Origin: Lysobacter enzymogenes
Lineage (GTDB): Bacteria; Pseudomonadota; Gammaproteobacteria; Xanthomonadales; Xanthomonadaceae
Direction of reading: 5' to 3'
DNA: 64,000 nucleotides
Assembly (NCBI RefSeq): GCF_023617245.1
Contig: NZ_CP067396.1
Location: 4,092,001 to 4,156,000, forward strand
The notes beneath the pieces are model-generated. The model made no database searches, had not been told where the DNA came from, and worked only from the letters and a program-made list of their open reading frames with translations. Every line of letters begins with the position of its first letter. Within the stretch, counting starts at the first letter, position 1. Positions 1-8,469 of the stretch are shown piece by piece. The position numbers and the translations under genes were made by a program.

Positions 1-26
1 GCGCGCGCCCTTCGCGGCGGCGGCGT

Positions 27-260
27 TCACTCGGAGGTGGTGAAGGTGCTGCGCGCGGTCGGCTCGCGGTTCATCGAGCGCACCACGTTGAGCACGACGA
101 TCGCGCCCAGCAGCGGCAGCAGCCAGACCATCGCCGACTGCAGGCCCTTCTGCGCGCCGGTGAGATCCGGCTCGCGCCAGACCGCCCAGGTGGCGTAGAG
201 ATCCAGCCCGAGCAGGCCGGCCGCGACCAGCGCGGCGGTGATACCGATATGCAAACCCAT
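27..260 (-). CDS. small two-helix membrane protein, unknown function
   Basis: This 77-residue protein begins at an ATG 19 nt after the ybaB stop codon and is probably co-transcribed with dnaX and ybaB. It has two hydrophobic segments, about residues 4-26 and 42-60, joined by a short charged loop with a tryptophan, and a polar tail of about 15 residues. No catalytic motif is visible. In many bacteria ybaB is followed by recR, which is not seen here. I do not recognise the family; a small inner-membrane protein is all the sequence supports. Confidence 0.6.
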   Translation of the reverse strand: MGLHIGITAALVAAGLLGLDLYATWAVWREPDLTGAQKGLQSAMVWLLPLLGAIVVLNVVRSMNREPTARSTFTTSE

Positions 261-279
261 GGGATTCAGCCCCGCCCGC

Positions 280-600
280 TCAGAACGGCAGCTTCATGCC
301 GGGCGGCATCGGCATGCCGGCGGTGGCCGCCGACATCTTCGCCTGCGACTCGGCGTTGATCTTGTTGACCGCGTCGTTGAAAGCCGCGGCGATCAGGTCC
401 TCGACCATTTCCTGGTCGCTCAGCACGCTGGGATCGATGCGCACCTTGCGGCACTCCATGCGGCCGGTGACGGTGATGCTGACCATGCCGCCGCCGGCGC
501 TGCCGGTGACTTCGATCTTGGCCAGTTCTTCTTGGGCGCGCTGCACGTTTTCCTGCATCTTCTGCGCTTGTTGCATGAGTTGGGCGATGTTGCCGCGCAT
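280..600 (-). CDS. ybaB: YbaB/EbfC nucleoid-associated protein
   Basis: A 106-residue member of the YbaB/EbfC family, small dimeric DNA-binding proteins that coat the nucleoid. It opens with MRGNIAQLMQQAQKMQ and has the family's coiled N-terminal helix, a central beta hairpin (residues about 32-52, with the GGGMV turn) and a C-terminal helix ending in a Met/Pro-rich tail. The length matches the family (100-110). The longer upstream in-frame extension lacks family similarity, so the ATG at 598-600 is taken as the start. It follows dnaX on the same strand, the standard dnaX-ybaB arrangement. Confidence 0.93.
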   Translation of the reverse strand: MRGNIAQLMQQAQKMQENVQRAQEELAKIEVTGSAGGGMVSITVTGRMECRKVRIDPSVLSDQEMVEDLIAAAFNDAVNKINAESQAKMSAATAGMPMPPGMKLPF

Positions 601-802
601 GGTGGTGGTCCTGCTGTTTTCGTGAAGGGTTCGGTGATCGGGTCGGCGCGGGGCGGACGGCGAGCCGGGCGGGCAAGCGATCCGGGCCGGCCGTCCCGGC
701 GGCTCGCGCGCGGCGAGTGTGGCATGCCGCGCCGACGCCGAAGGCGACGCTACAGGTGTTGGGCCGGCGGCGGCCGCGCGCAAGGGCGGCCGCGCCGATC
801 CG

Positions 803-3259
803 TCAGGCTTCGTCGAACGGGCGGATCGAATCGGGCACGAGCCGGGCGCCGTACTGCTCGATCAGCCGGCGCACGTCCGGATCGTTCATGAACACGTCCT
901 CGGCCCGCGCCTGGCGCTCGTCGCGCGCGCGCAGGTTGCGCGCGTGCACCGACTCGCCGTTGCCGTGGCCGGCGCTGTCCGCCGCGGTCTCGAAGCGGAT
1001 CTGCGGCGGCGCGCCCAACGGCGCGGCCAGCGCGTCGGCGACCAGCTTGATCAGCGCCGGCGCCTTGAGGTGTTCGTCGTTCGGGCCCAGCGCCAGGGTC
1101 AGCACGCCGCCGGCGTAGCCGAGGAAGGCAGCGTGCTCGGCCAGGATCCGAGCCGGCCCGCGCAGGCCGCTGCCGTCGATCAGCGCGTGCCAGGCGCCGT
1201 CGTCGGCGATGGCGGCGGCGCCGGCCGGCGCGGCGGCGCGCGCGGGCATGGTGATCGGTTCGGCCGGGGCGAGGATGTCCTCGCGCGCGGCGGGCGCCGG
1301 CGGCGCGACGGGCACGGGCGGCGCCACGGCCGCGCGCGGCGGCGGCGCGTCGCGCGGATCGTCCTCGAACATCGGGCCGCCCGCGGACGACGCGGCGGCG
1401 AGCTGGTCGGCATCGCGCGGGTCGTCTTCGAACGGATTGGCGGGAGCCGGCGGCGCGGGCTTCGGCGCGGCGACCGGCGTCGCTTCGCGCGGAGCATCCT
1501 CGAACGGATTGGCGCGAGCCGACGGCGCGGGCTTCGGCACGGCGACTGGCGCCGCTTCGCGCGGGGCGTCCTCGAACGGGTTGGCACGGGCCGGCGGCGC
1601 GGGCTTCGGTGCCGCGGCCGGCGCCGCGTCGCGCGCAGCGTCCTCGAACGGATTGGCGCGGGTCGGCGGCGCGGGCTTCGGTGCGGCGACCGGCGCCGCG
1701 TCGCGCGCGGCGTCCTCGAACGGGTTGGCGCGGGCCGGCGGCGCGGGCTTCGGCGCCGCGACCGGCGCCGCGTCGCGCGGGGCGTCGTCGAACGGGTTGG
1801 ACATCGCCGGCAACGCGCGTGCGGGCGCGGCCTCGCGCATCGGATTCGCGGGCGGCTCGGCCGCGGGCTTCAGTGCGACCGCGGGCTTCGGCGCAGACAC
1901 GCTGCCGGCGGGCGCCGTTGCCGGCTCCTGCGGCGCCCACGGCGGCGCATCGTCGCTGGCGTTCTCGCCGGCGACATAGGCCGGGCGCGCTTCGCGCACC
2001 GCCAGCGCGGGCGGCGCCGCCTCGGCCGCGGCCGTGCGCGGCCCGCTGCCCATCTCGCGCATCGCCGCGGCCGCCTGCGCCGCGGCATTGGCCGCGCGCG
2101 CCGGTTCGCCGCGCCCGCCCGAGCCCAACGGCGGCGCGGCATCGCCGCCCGCGCCGGGCCGGAACGCGAGCATGCGCAGCACGCTCATCTCGAAACCCGC
2201 GCGCGGGCTCGGCGCGAGCGGCAGGTCGCGGCGGCCGCCCAGGCTCATCTGGTACCACAGCTGCACCAGCTCGGGCCGCAGTTGCGCGGCCAGGCCGTCG
2301 ACATCGACGCCGTCGGCCTCGACCGCAGCGTCCGGCACCAGCTGCCGCACCTGGATGCGGTGCAGCGCGTCGCCGAGCGATTCGAGCACGTTGCCCCAAT
2401 CGGGCGAGAATTCGGCCAGGGTCGCCACTTCGTCGAGCAGGCGGCGGCCGTCGCCTTCGGCCAGCGCCGACAGCACCGCGCCGACGCGGGTGCGGTCGAC
2501 CGAGCCGAGCATCGCCGCCACCGCCGCGCCCTGCAGCGCCTGCTCGCCGCCGGCACCGCCCGCGCTGCCGGCGCCGCTGTAGGCGATGGCCTGGTCGAGC
2601 AGCGACAGGCCGTCGCGCAGGCTGCCGTCGGCGGCCTTGGCCAGCTGGCGGATCGCCGCGTCCTCGACCGGGATCGCCTCGGCCGCGAGGATCCGGGTCA
2701 TCTGCCCGGCGATCTGCTGCTCGTCCAGACGCTTGAGATTGAACTGCAGGCAGCGCGAGAGCACCGTCACCGGCAGCTTCTGCGGGTCGGTGGTGGCGAG
2801 CAGGAACTTGACGTGCCCCGGCGGCTCTTCCAGCGTCTTGAGCAACGCGTTGAAGGCCGACTTGGACAGCATGTGGACTTCGTCGATCAGGTAGACCTTG
2901 ACCCGTCCGCGGCTGGGCATGTACTGCGCGTTGTCGATCACCTCGCGCACGTCGTCCACGCCGGTGTTGCTGGCCGCGTCGATTTCCAGAAGGTCGATGA
3001 AGCGGCCGGCGTCGATGTCGCGGCAGGCGTTGCACTCGCCGCAGGGATCGGCCGAGGTGCCCTGCTCGCAATTGAGCGACTTGGCGAAAATGCGCGCGAT
3101 CGTGGTCTTGCCCACGCCGCGGGTGCCGGTGAACAGGAAGGCGTGGTGCACGCGTCCGGTGCTCAGCGCGTTGGTCAGCGCGCGCACCACGTGCTCCTGC
3201 CCGACCAGTTCGGCGAAACGCTTGGGGCGCCATTTGCGGGCGAGGACGAGATAGGACAT
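803..3259 (-). CDS. dnaX: DNA polymerase III subunit tau/gamma
   Basis: An 818-residue clamp-loader ATPase of the DNA polymerase III holoenzyme. The AAA+ domain shows Walker A GTRGVGKT (45-52), the zinc-binding cysteines C64, C73, C76 and C79, a Walker B DEVH (126-129) and the SRC motif (168-170). A long Ala/Pro-rich linker (about 400-680) contains a tandem repeat, and the C-terminal domain matches the tau region that contacts polymerase and helicase. The start is the ATG giving MSYLVLARKW, the usual N-terminus; the 49-residue upstream extension is low-complexity. I did not see an obvious A-rich slippery site for a programmed frameshift to gamma. Confidence 0.96.
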   Translation of the reverse strand: MSYLVLARKWRPKRFAELVGQEHVVRALTNALSTGRVHHAFLFTGTRGVGKTTIARIFAKSLNCEQGTSADPCGECNACRDIDAGRFIDLLEIDAASNTGVDDVREVIDNAQYMPSRGRVKVYLIDEVHMLSKSAFNALLKTLEEPPGHVKFLLATTDPQKLPVTVLSRCLQFNLKRLDEQQIAGQMTRILAAEAIPVEDAAIRQLAKAADGSLRDGLSLLDQAIAYSGAGSAGGAGGEQALQGAAVAAMLGSVDRTRVGAVLSALAEGDGRRLLDEVATLAEFSPDWGNVLESLGDALHRIQVRQLVPDAAVEADGVDVDGLAAQLRPELVQLWYQMSLGGRRDLPLAPSPRAGFEMSVLRMLAFRPGAGGDAAPPLGSGGRGEPARAANAAAQAAAAMREMGSGPRTAAAEAAPPALAVREARPAYVAGENASDDAPPWAPQEPATAPAGSVSAPKPAVALKPAAEPPANPMREAAPARALPAMSNPFDDAPRDAAPVAAPKPAPPARANPFEDAARDAAPVAAPKPAPPTRANPFEDAARDAAPAAAPKPAPPARANPFEDAPREAAPVAVPKPAPSARANPFEDAPREATPVAAPKPAPPAPANPFEDDPRDADQLAAASSAGGPMFEDDPRDAPPPRAAVAPPVPVAPPAPAAREDILAPAEPITMPARAAAPAGAAAIADDGAWHALIDGSGLRGPARILAEHAAFLGYAGGVLTLALGPNDEHLKAPALIKLVADALAAPLGAPPQIRFETAADSAGHGNGESVHARNLRARDERQARAEDVFMNDPDVRRLIEQYGARLVPDSIRPFDEA
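1431..1802 (-). repeat. 72-bp tandem repeat inside dnaX linker
   Basis: Five clear copies of a 72-bp unit, plus a degenerate sixth, recur with anchors at 1431, 1503, 1575, 1647, 1719 and 1791. They encode about residues 487-610 of DnaX. Each unit gives 24 residues: an NPFEDAPR-like acidic/aromatic block followed by a Pro/Ala/Lys block such as PVAAPKPAPPARA. Copies differ by scattered substitutions, so the array is neither brand new nor strongly decayed. It lies in the linker, which is probably disordered. Confidence 0.92.
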
Positions 3260-3527
3260 CGGATCCTTGGACACGGGTGTTGGCGGGAGGCGGTCCGCGC
3301 GGCGCCTGGCGAGCGCGGCGCAAGGCCGGCGACGCCGCCGCGGCGGGATCGGGCCGGCCGGCGGCGCAGCGCGCGCGGACCGGTCCGGCATTGTGCCATG
3401 CCCCACCCTCGCTCCCCAGGCGCGATCGGTCCCGAACCGGGCCGCGCCGGCACAACTTGTCCCCCGGCGCGGCGCCGGCTAGAATTCCCGGCCCTGCACG
3501 GCCCGCCTCGGCGGCCCGTCAGGCTCC

Positions 3528-3620
3528 GGAGAGGTGTCCGAGTGGTTGAAGGAGCACGCCTGGAAAGTGTGTAAGCGTCTAAACCGCGCTTCGGGGGTTC
3601 GAATCCCCCTCTCTCCGCCA
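3528..3620 (+). tRNA. tRNA-Ser (anticodon GGA)
   Basis: The 93-nt gene folds as a class II tRNA: a seven-pair acceptor stem starting GGAGAGG (last pair G-U), anticodon stem CACGC/GTGTG around the loop CTGGAAA, a long variable arm, a T-arm with GGTTCGAATCC and an encoded CCA at 3618-3620. The anticodon GGA is at 3562-3564. It lies upstream of, and divergent from, dnaX. Confidence 0.97.
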
Positions 3621-3629
3621 GATCCGCGC

Positions 3630-3656
3630 AAAAGCCCCCGAGCGATCGGGGGCTTT
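3630..3656 (+). terminator. terminator of tRNA-Ser(GGA)
   Basis: A strong GC stem, AAAAGCCCCCGA facing TCGGGGGCTTTT, begins 10 nt after the tRNA CCA and runs into a T-rich tract (CTTTTCGTTTT). This is a classic intrinsic terminator. Confidence 0.85.
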
Positions 3657-4005
3657 TCGTTTTCCGGCATCGACGGCCGCGAGCAGCCGCCTGCGCGATC
3701 GCGCGTGCAATGGCGCATCGATCCACGGCGCGGCGCGCGCTGGACGCGCCAACGCATGTGCGCGCCCGTCTGGACTTTGCTCGCAGACGACAGCGATACG
3801 CATGCGGGGATCGCAAGCGTCGCCCGCCGCATTGCGTGCATGGAGAACGCTAGCGTCGGATGCGCGGCGTCGGTCCGAACGCCCCTGCGGCCGCGCTCGC
3901 CGCGCGCGTTTGCGCCGCACTGCGGCTTCGTGCAGAATGCCGCCCCTCCGGTAGCGTTCCGGCCCGCCTCGTGCGAGCCCCGCCGCCGGCGCAAGATCCT
4001 ATGGT
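3657..4005. other. intergenic region, no gene seen
   Basis: About 350 nt between the tRNA terminator and the SRP RNA gene. The reading frames through it have no recognisable protein features. The 3' part must contain the promoter of the SRP RNA, but I cannot assign the boxes with confidence. Confidence 0.5.
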
Positions 4006-4109
4006 GGCCCCGTTGGCGCCTCCGCGACGATAGATCGAAAATCCCGCCAGGGCCGGAAGGCAGCAACGGTATCGGTTGATTCGGGCGCCGGAGTCACGCT
4101 TGCGGGGCC
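4006..4109 (+). ncRNA. ffs: signal recognition particle RNA (4.5S, small bacterial type)
   Basis: The conserved SRP domain IV core is present at about 4049-4075, including CCAGGGCCGGAAGGCAGCA, the Ffh-binding asymmetric and symmetric loops with the GGAA tetraloop. The outer ends pair as GGCCCCG (4006-4012) with CGGGGCC (4103-4109), giving an RNA of about 104 nt. The RNA forms the targeting particle with Ffh. Location near dnaX is common in bacteria. The exact ends are inferred from the pairing. Confidence 0.9.
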
Positions 4110-4162
4110 GCCGCCTTTTTGCGGGGGCGGATTCGCCGGTTCGAGAGGCCGGCGCTCACCCT

Positions 4163-4189
4163 GCCCTCTCCTGCAAGCGGAGAGAGGGC
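4163..4189. repeat. short hairpin, possible dispersed repeat
   Basis: GCCCTCTC and GAGAGGGC form an inverted repeat around a GCAAGC-containing loop, between ffs and the beta-propeller gene. It resembles CCCTCTCC...GGAGAGGG hairpins that are scattered in proteobacterial genomes. Only one copy is seen in this window. Confidence 0.4.
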
Positions 4190-4289
4190 GGATCGCGAAG
4201 TGCGAGCGGCTTGCGAACAGGCGCCGCGCTGGACGGAGCAAGCGGGCACAAACGGCCGAACTCGACGAGTCGGCTCCGACGCGCCGCAC

Positions 4290-5297
4290 TCAATCCGCAG
4301 CGACCGCCACCGCATCGGGCTCGCGCCCGGTCTTCCAGTACGCCACCGGCTTCCAGGTCGCGCGGTCGATCACCGCGACCTCGTCGCCGCCACTGATCGC
4401 CACGTACACCCGCGGCCTGGCCGGATCGGCGACGACGCCGATCGGCAGCGCGGCGCGCCCGAGCATGGTGTCGCGGTACTGCGCGCCGTCGCGGCTCAGC
4501 GCCACCGTCGCCAGCGGCCGCTTGCGCTGCGCGTCGAACACCGACAGCGTCGCCGCGCGCGCGTTGCTGACCAGGGCGTGGCGGCCGTCGGCGGTGAACG
4601 CGACCCGGATCGGGAAGCCGGGACTCGGCAACGTGCGCAGGATCGCCAGCGTCTGCGGCTGGTGCACGGTGACCGTGCCGGCTTCGCGGTTGCTGACCCA
4701 GACCTCGCCGCTACCCGGCCGCACCGCGACGCCCTCCGCGCCCGCGCCGGCCTCGACTTCCTCCGCCTTGCGGTTGCGGGCGAGATCGATGCGGCTGAGC
4801 GTGCCGCGGTCGACCTTGGTGACATACGCGTTCTTGCCGTCGGCGGCGACCGCGACCATGTGGCCCTTGCCTTCGCCGAGCGCGATCTCGGCGACGATCC
4901 GGCCGCTCGCCACGTCGATGCGCAGCAAGTGCTGCGAGGCCTCGGTGGTCGCCAGCGCCTCGCGCCCGCCGGGCAGGAAGCGCAGCCCGTGCGGGCGGCC
5001 GTGGCGGCCGAGTTCGACGATCCGCGGCGGCGCCTTGCCGCGCAGGTCGAGCACGCTGAGGGTGTCGCCGGCGGCGTCGCTGCCGCCGTAGTTGGCGACC
5101 AGCGCGGTCTTGCCGTCGGGCGCGACGACGATCTCGTGCGGCGCTTTGCGCGTCGCGAACTCGCCGAGCTTGCGGCCGTCCTCGAGCGACAGGCGCCAGA
5201 CGGTGTCGGCGGACTTGTTGCCGACCAACAGCTCGGCGGACAGCGCGGGCAGCGCGGCGAGCAACAGCAACGGCAGGCACAGCGGGCGCAGGAGCAT
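4290..5297 (-). CDS. secreted YVTN/YncE-type beta-propeller protein
   Basis: A 335-residue protein with a clear signal peptide (MLLRPLCLPLLLLAALPALSA, cut before ELLV) followed by about seven repeats of 40-45 residues. The repeats contain the family's blade signatures, such as VGNKSADTVW, VANYGGSDAAGDTLSVLD and VSNREAGTVTV. These are typical of the periplasmic or surface YncE/YVTN beta-propellers, which are usually binding proteins rather than enzymes. The ATG at 5295-5297 is chosen because it begins the signal peptide; the longer frame upstream runs through a REP repeat. It stands alone on the minus strand between ffs and the moa operon. The ligand cannot be inferred. Confidence 0.85.
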   Translation of the reverse strand: MLLRPLCLPLLLLAALPALSAELLVGNKSADTVWRLSLEDGRKLGEFATRKAPHEIVVAPDGKTALVANYGGSDAAGDTLSVLDLRGKAPPRIVELGRHGRPHGLRFLPGGREALATTEASQHLLRIDVASGRIVAEIALGEGKGHMVAVAADGKNAYVTKVDRGTLSRIDLARNRKAEEVEAGAGAEGVAVRPGSGEVWVSNREAGTVTVHQPQTLAILRTLPSPGFPIRVAFTADGRHALVSNARAATLSVFDAQRKRPLATVALSRDGAQYRDTMLGRAALPIGVVADPARPRVYVAISGGDEVAVIDRATWKPVAYWKTGREPDAVAVAAD

Positions 5298-5402
5298 GGC
5301 GGCTTCTCGATGCGGATGCGGGGTTTTCGACGCTAACCCATCGAGCCGGCGCGGGCATGTGCCGGCGACGGCGCGGTATGCAGGGCCTTGGCTGAGACAA
5401 AA

Positions 5403-5480
5403 GCGTCGGGGCTGAAGCCCCTCCCACAAGAGCTTGGCTATGGCTCACGGCTCTTGTGGGAGGGGCTTCAGCCCCGACGC
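5403..5480. repeat. REP doublet, GTGGG family, G:C variant
   Basis: Two inverted copies of a hairpin repeat, 5403-5427 (minus) and 5456-5480 (plus), each with stem GGGGC/GCCCC around TTCA and a flanking GTGGGA. It sits between the propeller gene and moaE, where both neighbours are on the minus strand. See the covariation finding. Confidence 0.85.
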
Positions 5481-5495
5481 CTTCCGCCCCGATCG

Positions 5496-5972
5496 CTACG
5501 CCCCCGCCGCCGGCGGCAGCGGATGCAACCAATCCGCGTCGCCATCGGCATAACGCTCGTGCTTCCAGATCGGCACCCGCGCCTTGGTCTCGTCGATGAT
5601 GTAGCGGCACGCCGCGAACGCCGCGTCGCGATGCGCCGCGCTGACGCCGACCCAGACCGCCAGTTCGCCGATGGCCAGGTCGCCGACCCGGTGCACGCAG
5701 TGCGCGTCGACGATGGCGAAGCGCTCGCGCGCCTCGGCCAGCACCTTCTCGCCTTCGCTCAAAGCCAGCTCGGCATAACTCTCGTAACGCAGGCCCAGCA
5801 CCGCGCGGCCGCCGTGGTGATCGCGCACCCAGCCTTCGAAGCTGGCGTAGGCGCCGGCCTGGGCGCTGAGCAGGCCCGCGCGCAGCGGCGCAATCTCGAA
5901 CGCAGCCGCGGACAGGGCGAACCGCGCCTCGGGCGCGGCGGATCGGCTGGCGGAGGTATCGGAATGCGCCAT
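5496..5972 (-). CDS. moaE: molybdopterin synthase large subunit MoaE
   Basis: A 158-residue MoaE, the catalytic subunit that transfers two sulfurs from MoaD thiocarboxylate to precursor Z (cPMP) to make molybdopterin. Family marks include FEGWVRDHHGG (about 45-55), the HCVHRVGDLAIGE block (about 91-103), AHRDAAFAACRYIIDETK and the substrate-contacting basic segment VPIWKHE. The N-terminal 15 residues are variable. It is the last gene of the minus-strand moa operon, 3 nt after moaD, and its stop is followed by a REP doublet that may end the transcript. Confidence 0.95.
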   Translation of the reverse strand: MAHSDTSASRSAAPEARFALSAAAFEIAPLRAGLLSAQAGAYASFEGWVRDHHGGRAVLGLRYESYAELALSEGEKVLAEARERFAIVDAHCVHRVGDLAIGELAVWVGVSAAHRDAAFAACRYIIDETKARVPIWKHERYADGDADWLHPLPPAAGA

Positions 5973-5975
5973 CGC

Positions 5976-6218
5976 TCAGCCCCCCGACACCGGCGGGATG
6001 AAGGCGACTTCGCTGCCCGCGCGCGGCGCCTCGTCCCAACGCGCGAACGCGCCGTCCACGGCCACGCGCAGGCGCTCGACCGGCAAGGCGAAGCCGTGGC
6101 GCGCGCGCAGCGTCTCGTACAGGCCGCGCAGATCGCGCGCATCGGCCGGGACCGATTCGCTGGCGATGCCGGCGGCGTCGCGCAGGCTGGCGAAATACAG
6201 CACGGTCAGCGTGCTCAT
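5976..6218 (-). CDS. moaD: molybdopterin synthase sulfur carrier MoaD
   Basis: An 80-residue ubiquitin-like sulfur carrier. It starts MSTLTVLYFASLRDAAG and ends in the essential Gly-Gly (FIPPVSGG), which is adenylated and turned into a thiocarboxylate by MoeB. The length is normal for MoaD. Its ATG overlaps the moaC stop by 4 nt (ATGA), which indicates translational coupling, and moaE begins 3 nt after its stop. A longer in-frame extension upstream is a shadow of moaC. Confidence 0.95.
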   Translation of the reverse strand: MSTLTVLYFASLRDAAGIASESVPADARDLRGLYETLRARHGFALPVERLRVAVDGAFARWDEAPRAGSEVAFIPPVSGG

Positions 6219-6730
6219 GCGCCCGCCCCCGCGACCGCGCCGAAATCGCGTTTGCCGCCGCGCTTGCCGACCAGTTTCGCCGGGCCGATGACGATCGCGT
6301 GCGACAGCGCCTTGCACATGTCGTACACGGTCAGCGCGGCGACGGTGGCGCCGGTCAGCGCTTCCATCTCCACGCCGGTGCGATGGACGGTGCGCACCTC
6401 GCATTCGATCGACAGCGCGTTCTCGCCGTCCCAGTCCACGGCGAAACGGCAGCCGTCGATGGGCAGCGGATGGCAGAACGGAATCAGCTCGTGGGTGCGC
6501 TTGACCGCCATGGTGCCGGCGACGATCGCGGTGTCGATCACCGCGCCCTTCTTGCTGCTCATGCCGCTGGCGCGCAGCTGCGCGGCCACGGCGGCGGGAA
6601 AGCGCACCCGGCAGCGCGCCACCGCGGCGCGCGCGGTGACTGGCTTGGCGCCGACATCGACCATCGCCGGGCGGCCGGCGCGGTCGAGATGGGTCAGGGC
6701 CGGTGCGGCCTTCGTCGGTTTGGCGTTCAA
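6215..6730 (-). CDS. moaC: cyclic pyranopterin monophosphate synthase MoaC
   Basis: A 171-residue MoaC, which with MoaA converts GTP to cyclic pyranopterin monophosphate. Family signatures are LTHLDRAGRPAMVDV near the start, KRTHELIPFCHPLPI with the conserved HPL, TVHRTGVEMEALTGATVAAL and the terminal KRGGKRDF. No ATG lies upstream of MVDV. The best start is the TTG at 6728-6730, which overlaps the stop of the preceding dioxygenase gene by 4 nt (TTGA) and gives the full conserved N-terminus. The rare start probably ties its translation to the upstream gene. Confidence 0.93.
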   Translation of the reverse strand: MNAKPTKAAPALTHLDRAGRPAMVDVGAKPVTARAAVARCRVRFPAAVAAQLRASGMSSKKGAVIDTAIVAGTMAVKRTHELIPFCHPLPIDGCRFAVDWDGENALSIECEVRTVHRTGVEMEALTGATVAALTVYDMCKALSHAIVIGPAKLVGKRGGKRDFGAVAGAGA

Positions 6731-7422
6731 AGGGCGATGCTCCAGTGCAGCGAGTAGCCGGGCTCGCGCGGGCCGAACAGGAAATGCAGGACGCGCCGCC
6801 GCCCCTCGGGCCGGGTCGCCTTGGACGAGGCGTGCAGCAGCAACGGCCGCATGATAAGCAGATCGCCGCGATCCGCGGTGCATTCGGTCTCGCCCTCGGC
6901 CGCGCGCAGGGCCTGCGCCGCGGCCGCGTCGAGCCGGCCGTGGCGGTGCGAACCGGCCACCACCCGCAGCGGGCCGTCGCCGGCGCCGCAATCGTCCAGG
7001 TGCAGGCGCACCGCCAGCAGCCGCTGCAGCAGCTCGGCCGGCGGCTGGACGAAGGGCCGGCCCTGCTTGCGCGACCACGCGCCCAGGCGCGGATCGGCCA
7101 CCGCCGCGGCGACCGGGATCGACAGATCCTGGTGCAGGGTCACCTTCCAGTTGCGCAGCGCGCTCTTGCGGAACAGCGTGCATTGCACCGCCACCGCGTC
7201 CGGCGCCAGCACGCCGGCGGCGGCCAGCCGTTCGCGCAAGCGCGCCGCCAGCGCGCCGCACCAGGGCTCGCGCAGCAGTTCACGGTCGCCGGCATCCGTA
7301 TCGGCGGCCTCGGCCAGCAACGGCTGCGCGGCGACCGCGGCGACCTGCTCCGACGCGAGCGCGCCGGGCCAATGGGCGAAACCGCGCCGTTGCAGGGAGT
7401 CGTGCAGGTCCGCCGTCGGCAT
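6727..7422 (-). CDS. PhyH-like Fe(II)/2-oxoglutarate dioxygenase inside the moa operon
   Basis: A 231-residue protein of the phytanoyl-CoA dioxygenase (PhyH) type. The expected iron ligands are visible: HQD (H97, D99) and a distal histidine in LLLHASS (H197). A downstream arginine-rich segment (GRRRVLHF, about 207-214) could hold the 2-oxoglutarate carboxylate. VRLHLDDCGAGDGPLRVVAGSH is also typical of the fold (given here as a block at about 138-159). The substrate is unknown. It starts 6 nt after moaA and overlaps moaC by 4 nt, so it is a structural member of the moa operon. It is not a known step of molybdopterin synthesis, so its role there is open. Confidence 0.85.
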   Translation of the reverse strand: MPTADLHDSLQRRGFAHWPGALASEQVAAVAAQPLLAEAADTDAGDRELLREPWCGALAARLRERLAAAGVLAPDAVAVQCTLFRKSALRNWKVTLHQDLSIPVAAAVADPRLGAWSRKQGRPFVQPPAELLQRLLAVRLHLDDCGAGDGPLRVVAGSHRHGRLDAAAAQALRAAEGETECTADRGDLLIMRPLLLHASSKATRPEGRRRVLHFLFGPREPGYSLHWSIAL

Positions 7423-7428
7423 CGCCGC

Positions 7429-8469
7429 TCAACCGCCGATCAGGAACATTTCCACGTGCCGCTTCGGCCGCGGCGCATCGGCCGCGCGCAGTTCGCTGTA
7501 GCGGTCGTTGCGGCCGCGCCACAGCGCCGCCACGCGCTCGGCCAGCGCGGTCTCGCCGCCGGCCAGCGCCTCGCGCAGGTCGCTGCCTTCGGCGGCGAAC
7601 AGGCAGGTGTACAGGCGGCCGTCGGCGGACACCCGCGCGCGGTGGCAGTCGCCGCAGAACGGCGCGCTGATCGAGGACACGAAGCCGATCTCGCCGGCGC
7701 CGTCGCGATAGGCGTAGCGCGAGGCGACTTCGCCGCGGTACTGCGCGTCCAGCGCGCGCAGCGGCCAGCGCGCGTCGATGGCGTCGCGCAGTTGCCGCGA
7801 ACTCACCACCCCGCGCGCGTCCCAGCCGTTGCAGTTGCCCACGTCCATGTACTCGATGAAGCGCAACACCTCGCCGCTGCCGCGGAAATGTTCCGCCAGC
7901 GGCAGCACCTGGTCCTCGTTGACGCCGCGCTGGACCACGCAGTTGATCTTCAGCGGCCCGAACCCGGCCGCGCGCGCGGCCTCGATCCCGGCCAGCACCT
8001 GCGCCACCTCGCCGCGGCCGCCGGACAGGCGCCGGAACAGGTCCGGATCGAGCGCATCCAGACTCACCGTCAGCCGCCGCAGCCCGGCCTCGCGCAGCGC
8101 GCGCGCCTGCCGCGCCAGCAGCGAGCCGTTGCTGGTCAGCGCCAGGTCGTCGAGGCCGTCGATCCGGCTCAGGCGCGCGATCAGCTCCGGCAGGTTCTTG
8201 CGCAGCAGCGGCTCGCCGCCGGTCAGGCGCAGCTTGCGCACGCCGACGCGGACGAAGCCGCGCACCAGGGTCTCGATCTCGTCGAAGCTCAGCCGCGAGG
8301 CGGCGTCCAGGCCGTAGTCGTCCGGCACGCGCTCGGCCGGCATGCAATAGGGACAGCGGAAGTTGCAGGCTTCGATCACCGACAGCCTCAGGTCCCGCAA
8401 CGGCCGGCCGCGACGATCGAGCGGATCGGGCGCGGCGAGCGGGACGAGGCGGTCGGCAGCGGCATTCAC
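7429..8469 (-). CDS. moaA: GTP 3',8-cyclase MoaA
   Basis: A 346-residue radical SAM enzyme that starts molybdopterin synthesis by cyclising GTP. The N-terminal cluster motif is CNFRCPYC (C35, C39, C42); the second 4Fe-4S cluster uses the C-terminal CGDCHRARVS...YTC cysteines, and the protein ends in the typical Gly-Gly. LTGGEPLLRKNL and the SLDALDP segment are also characteristic. The start is a GTG at 8467-8469 overlapping the stop of the upstream hydrolase gene by 4 nt (GTGA); no closer ATG keeps the conserved N-terminus. A dioxygenase separates it from moaC, whereas these genes are often adjacent. Confidence 0.95.
   Translation of the reverse strand: MNAAADRLVPLAAPDPLDRRGRPLRDLRLSVIEACNFRCPYCMPAERVPDDYGLDAASRLSFDEIETLVRGFVRVGVRKLRLTGGEPLLRKNLPELIARLSRIDGLDDLALTSNGSLLARQARALREAGLRRLTVSLDALDPDLFRRLSGGRGEVAQVLAGIEAARAAGFGPLKINCVVQRGVNEDQVLPLAEHFRGSGEVLRFIEYMDVGNCNGWDARGVVSSRQLRDAIDARWPLRALDAQYRGEVASRYAYRDGAGEIGFVSSISAPFCGDCHRARVSADGRLYTCLFAAEGSDLREALAGGETALAERVAALWRGRNDRYSELRAADAPRPKRHVEMFLIGG

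Noticed and set aside
800..2400. Programmed frameshift in dnaX producing gamma
   Set aside because: I saw no A-rich slippery heptamer with a following hairpin in the expected region. GC-rich relatives often lack it.
719..3574. Long plus-strand frame opposite dnaX, extending over the tRNA
   Set aside because: It is antisense to dnaX, reads through the tRNA-Ser gene and is composed of Arg/Gly/Ala repeats created by the dnaX tandem array.
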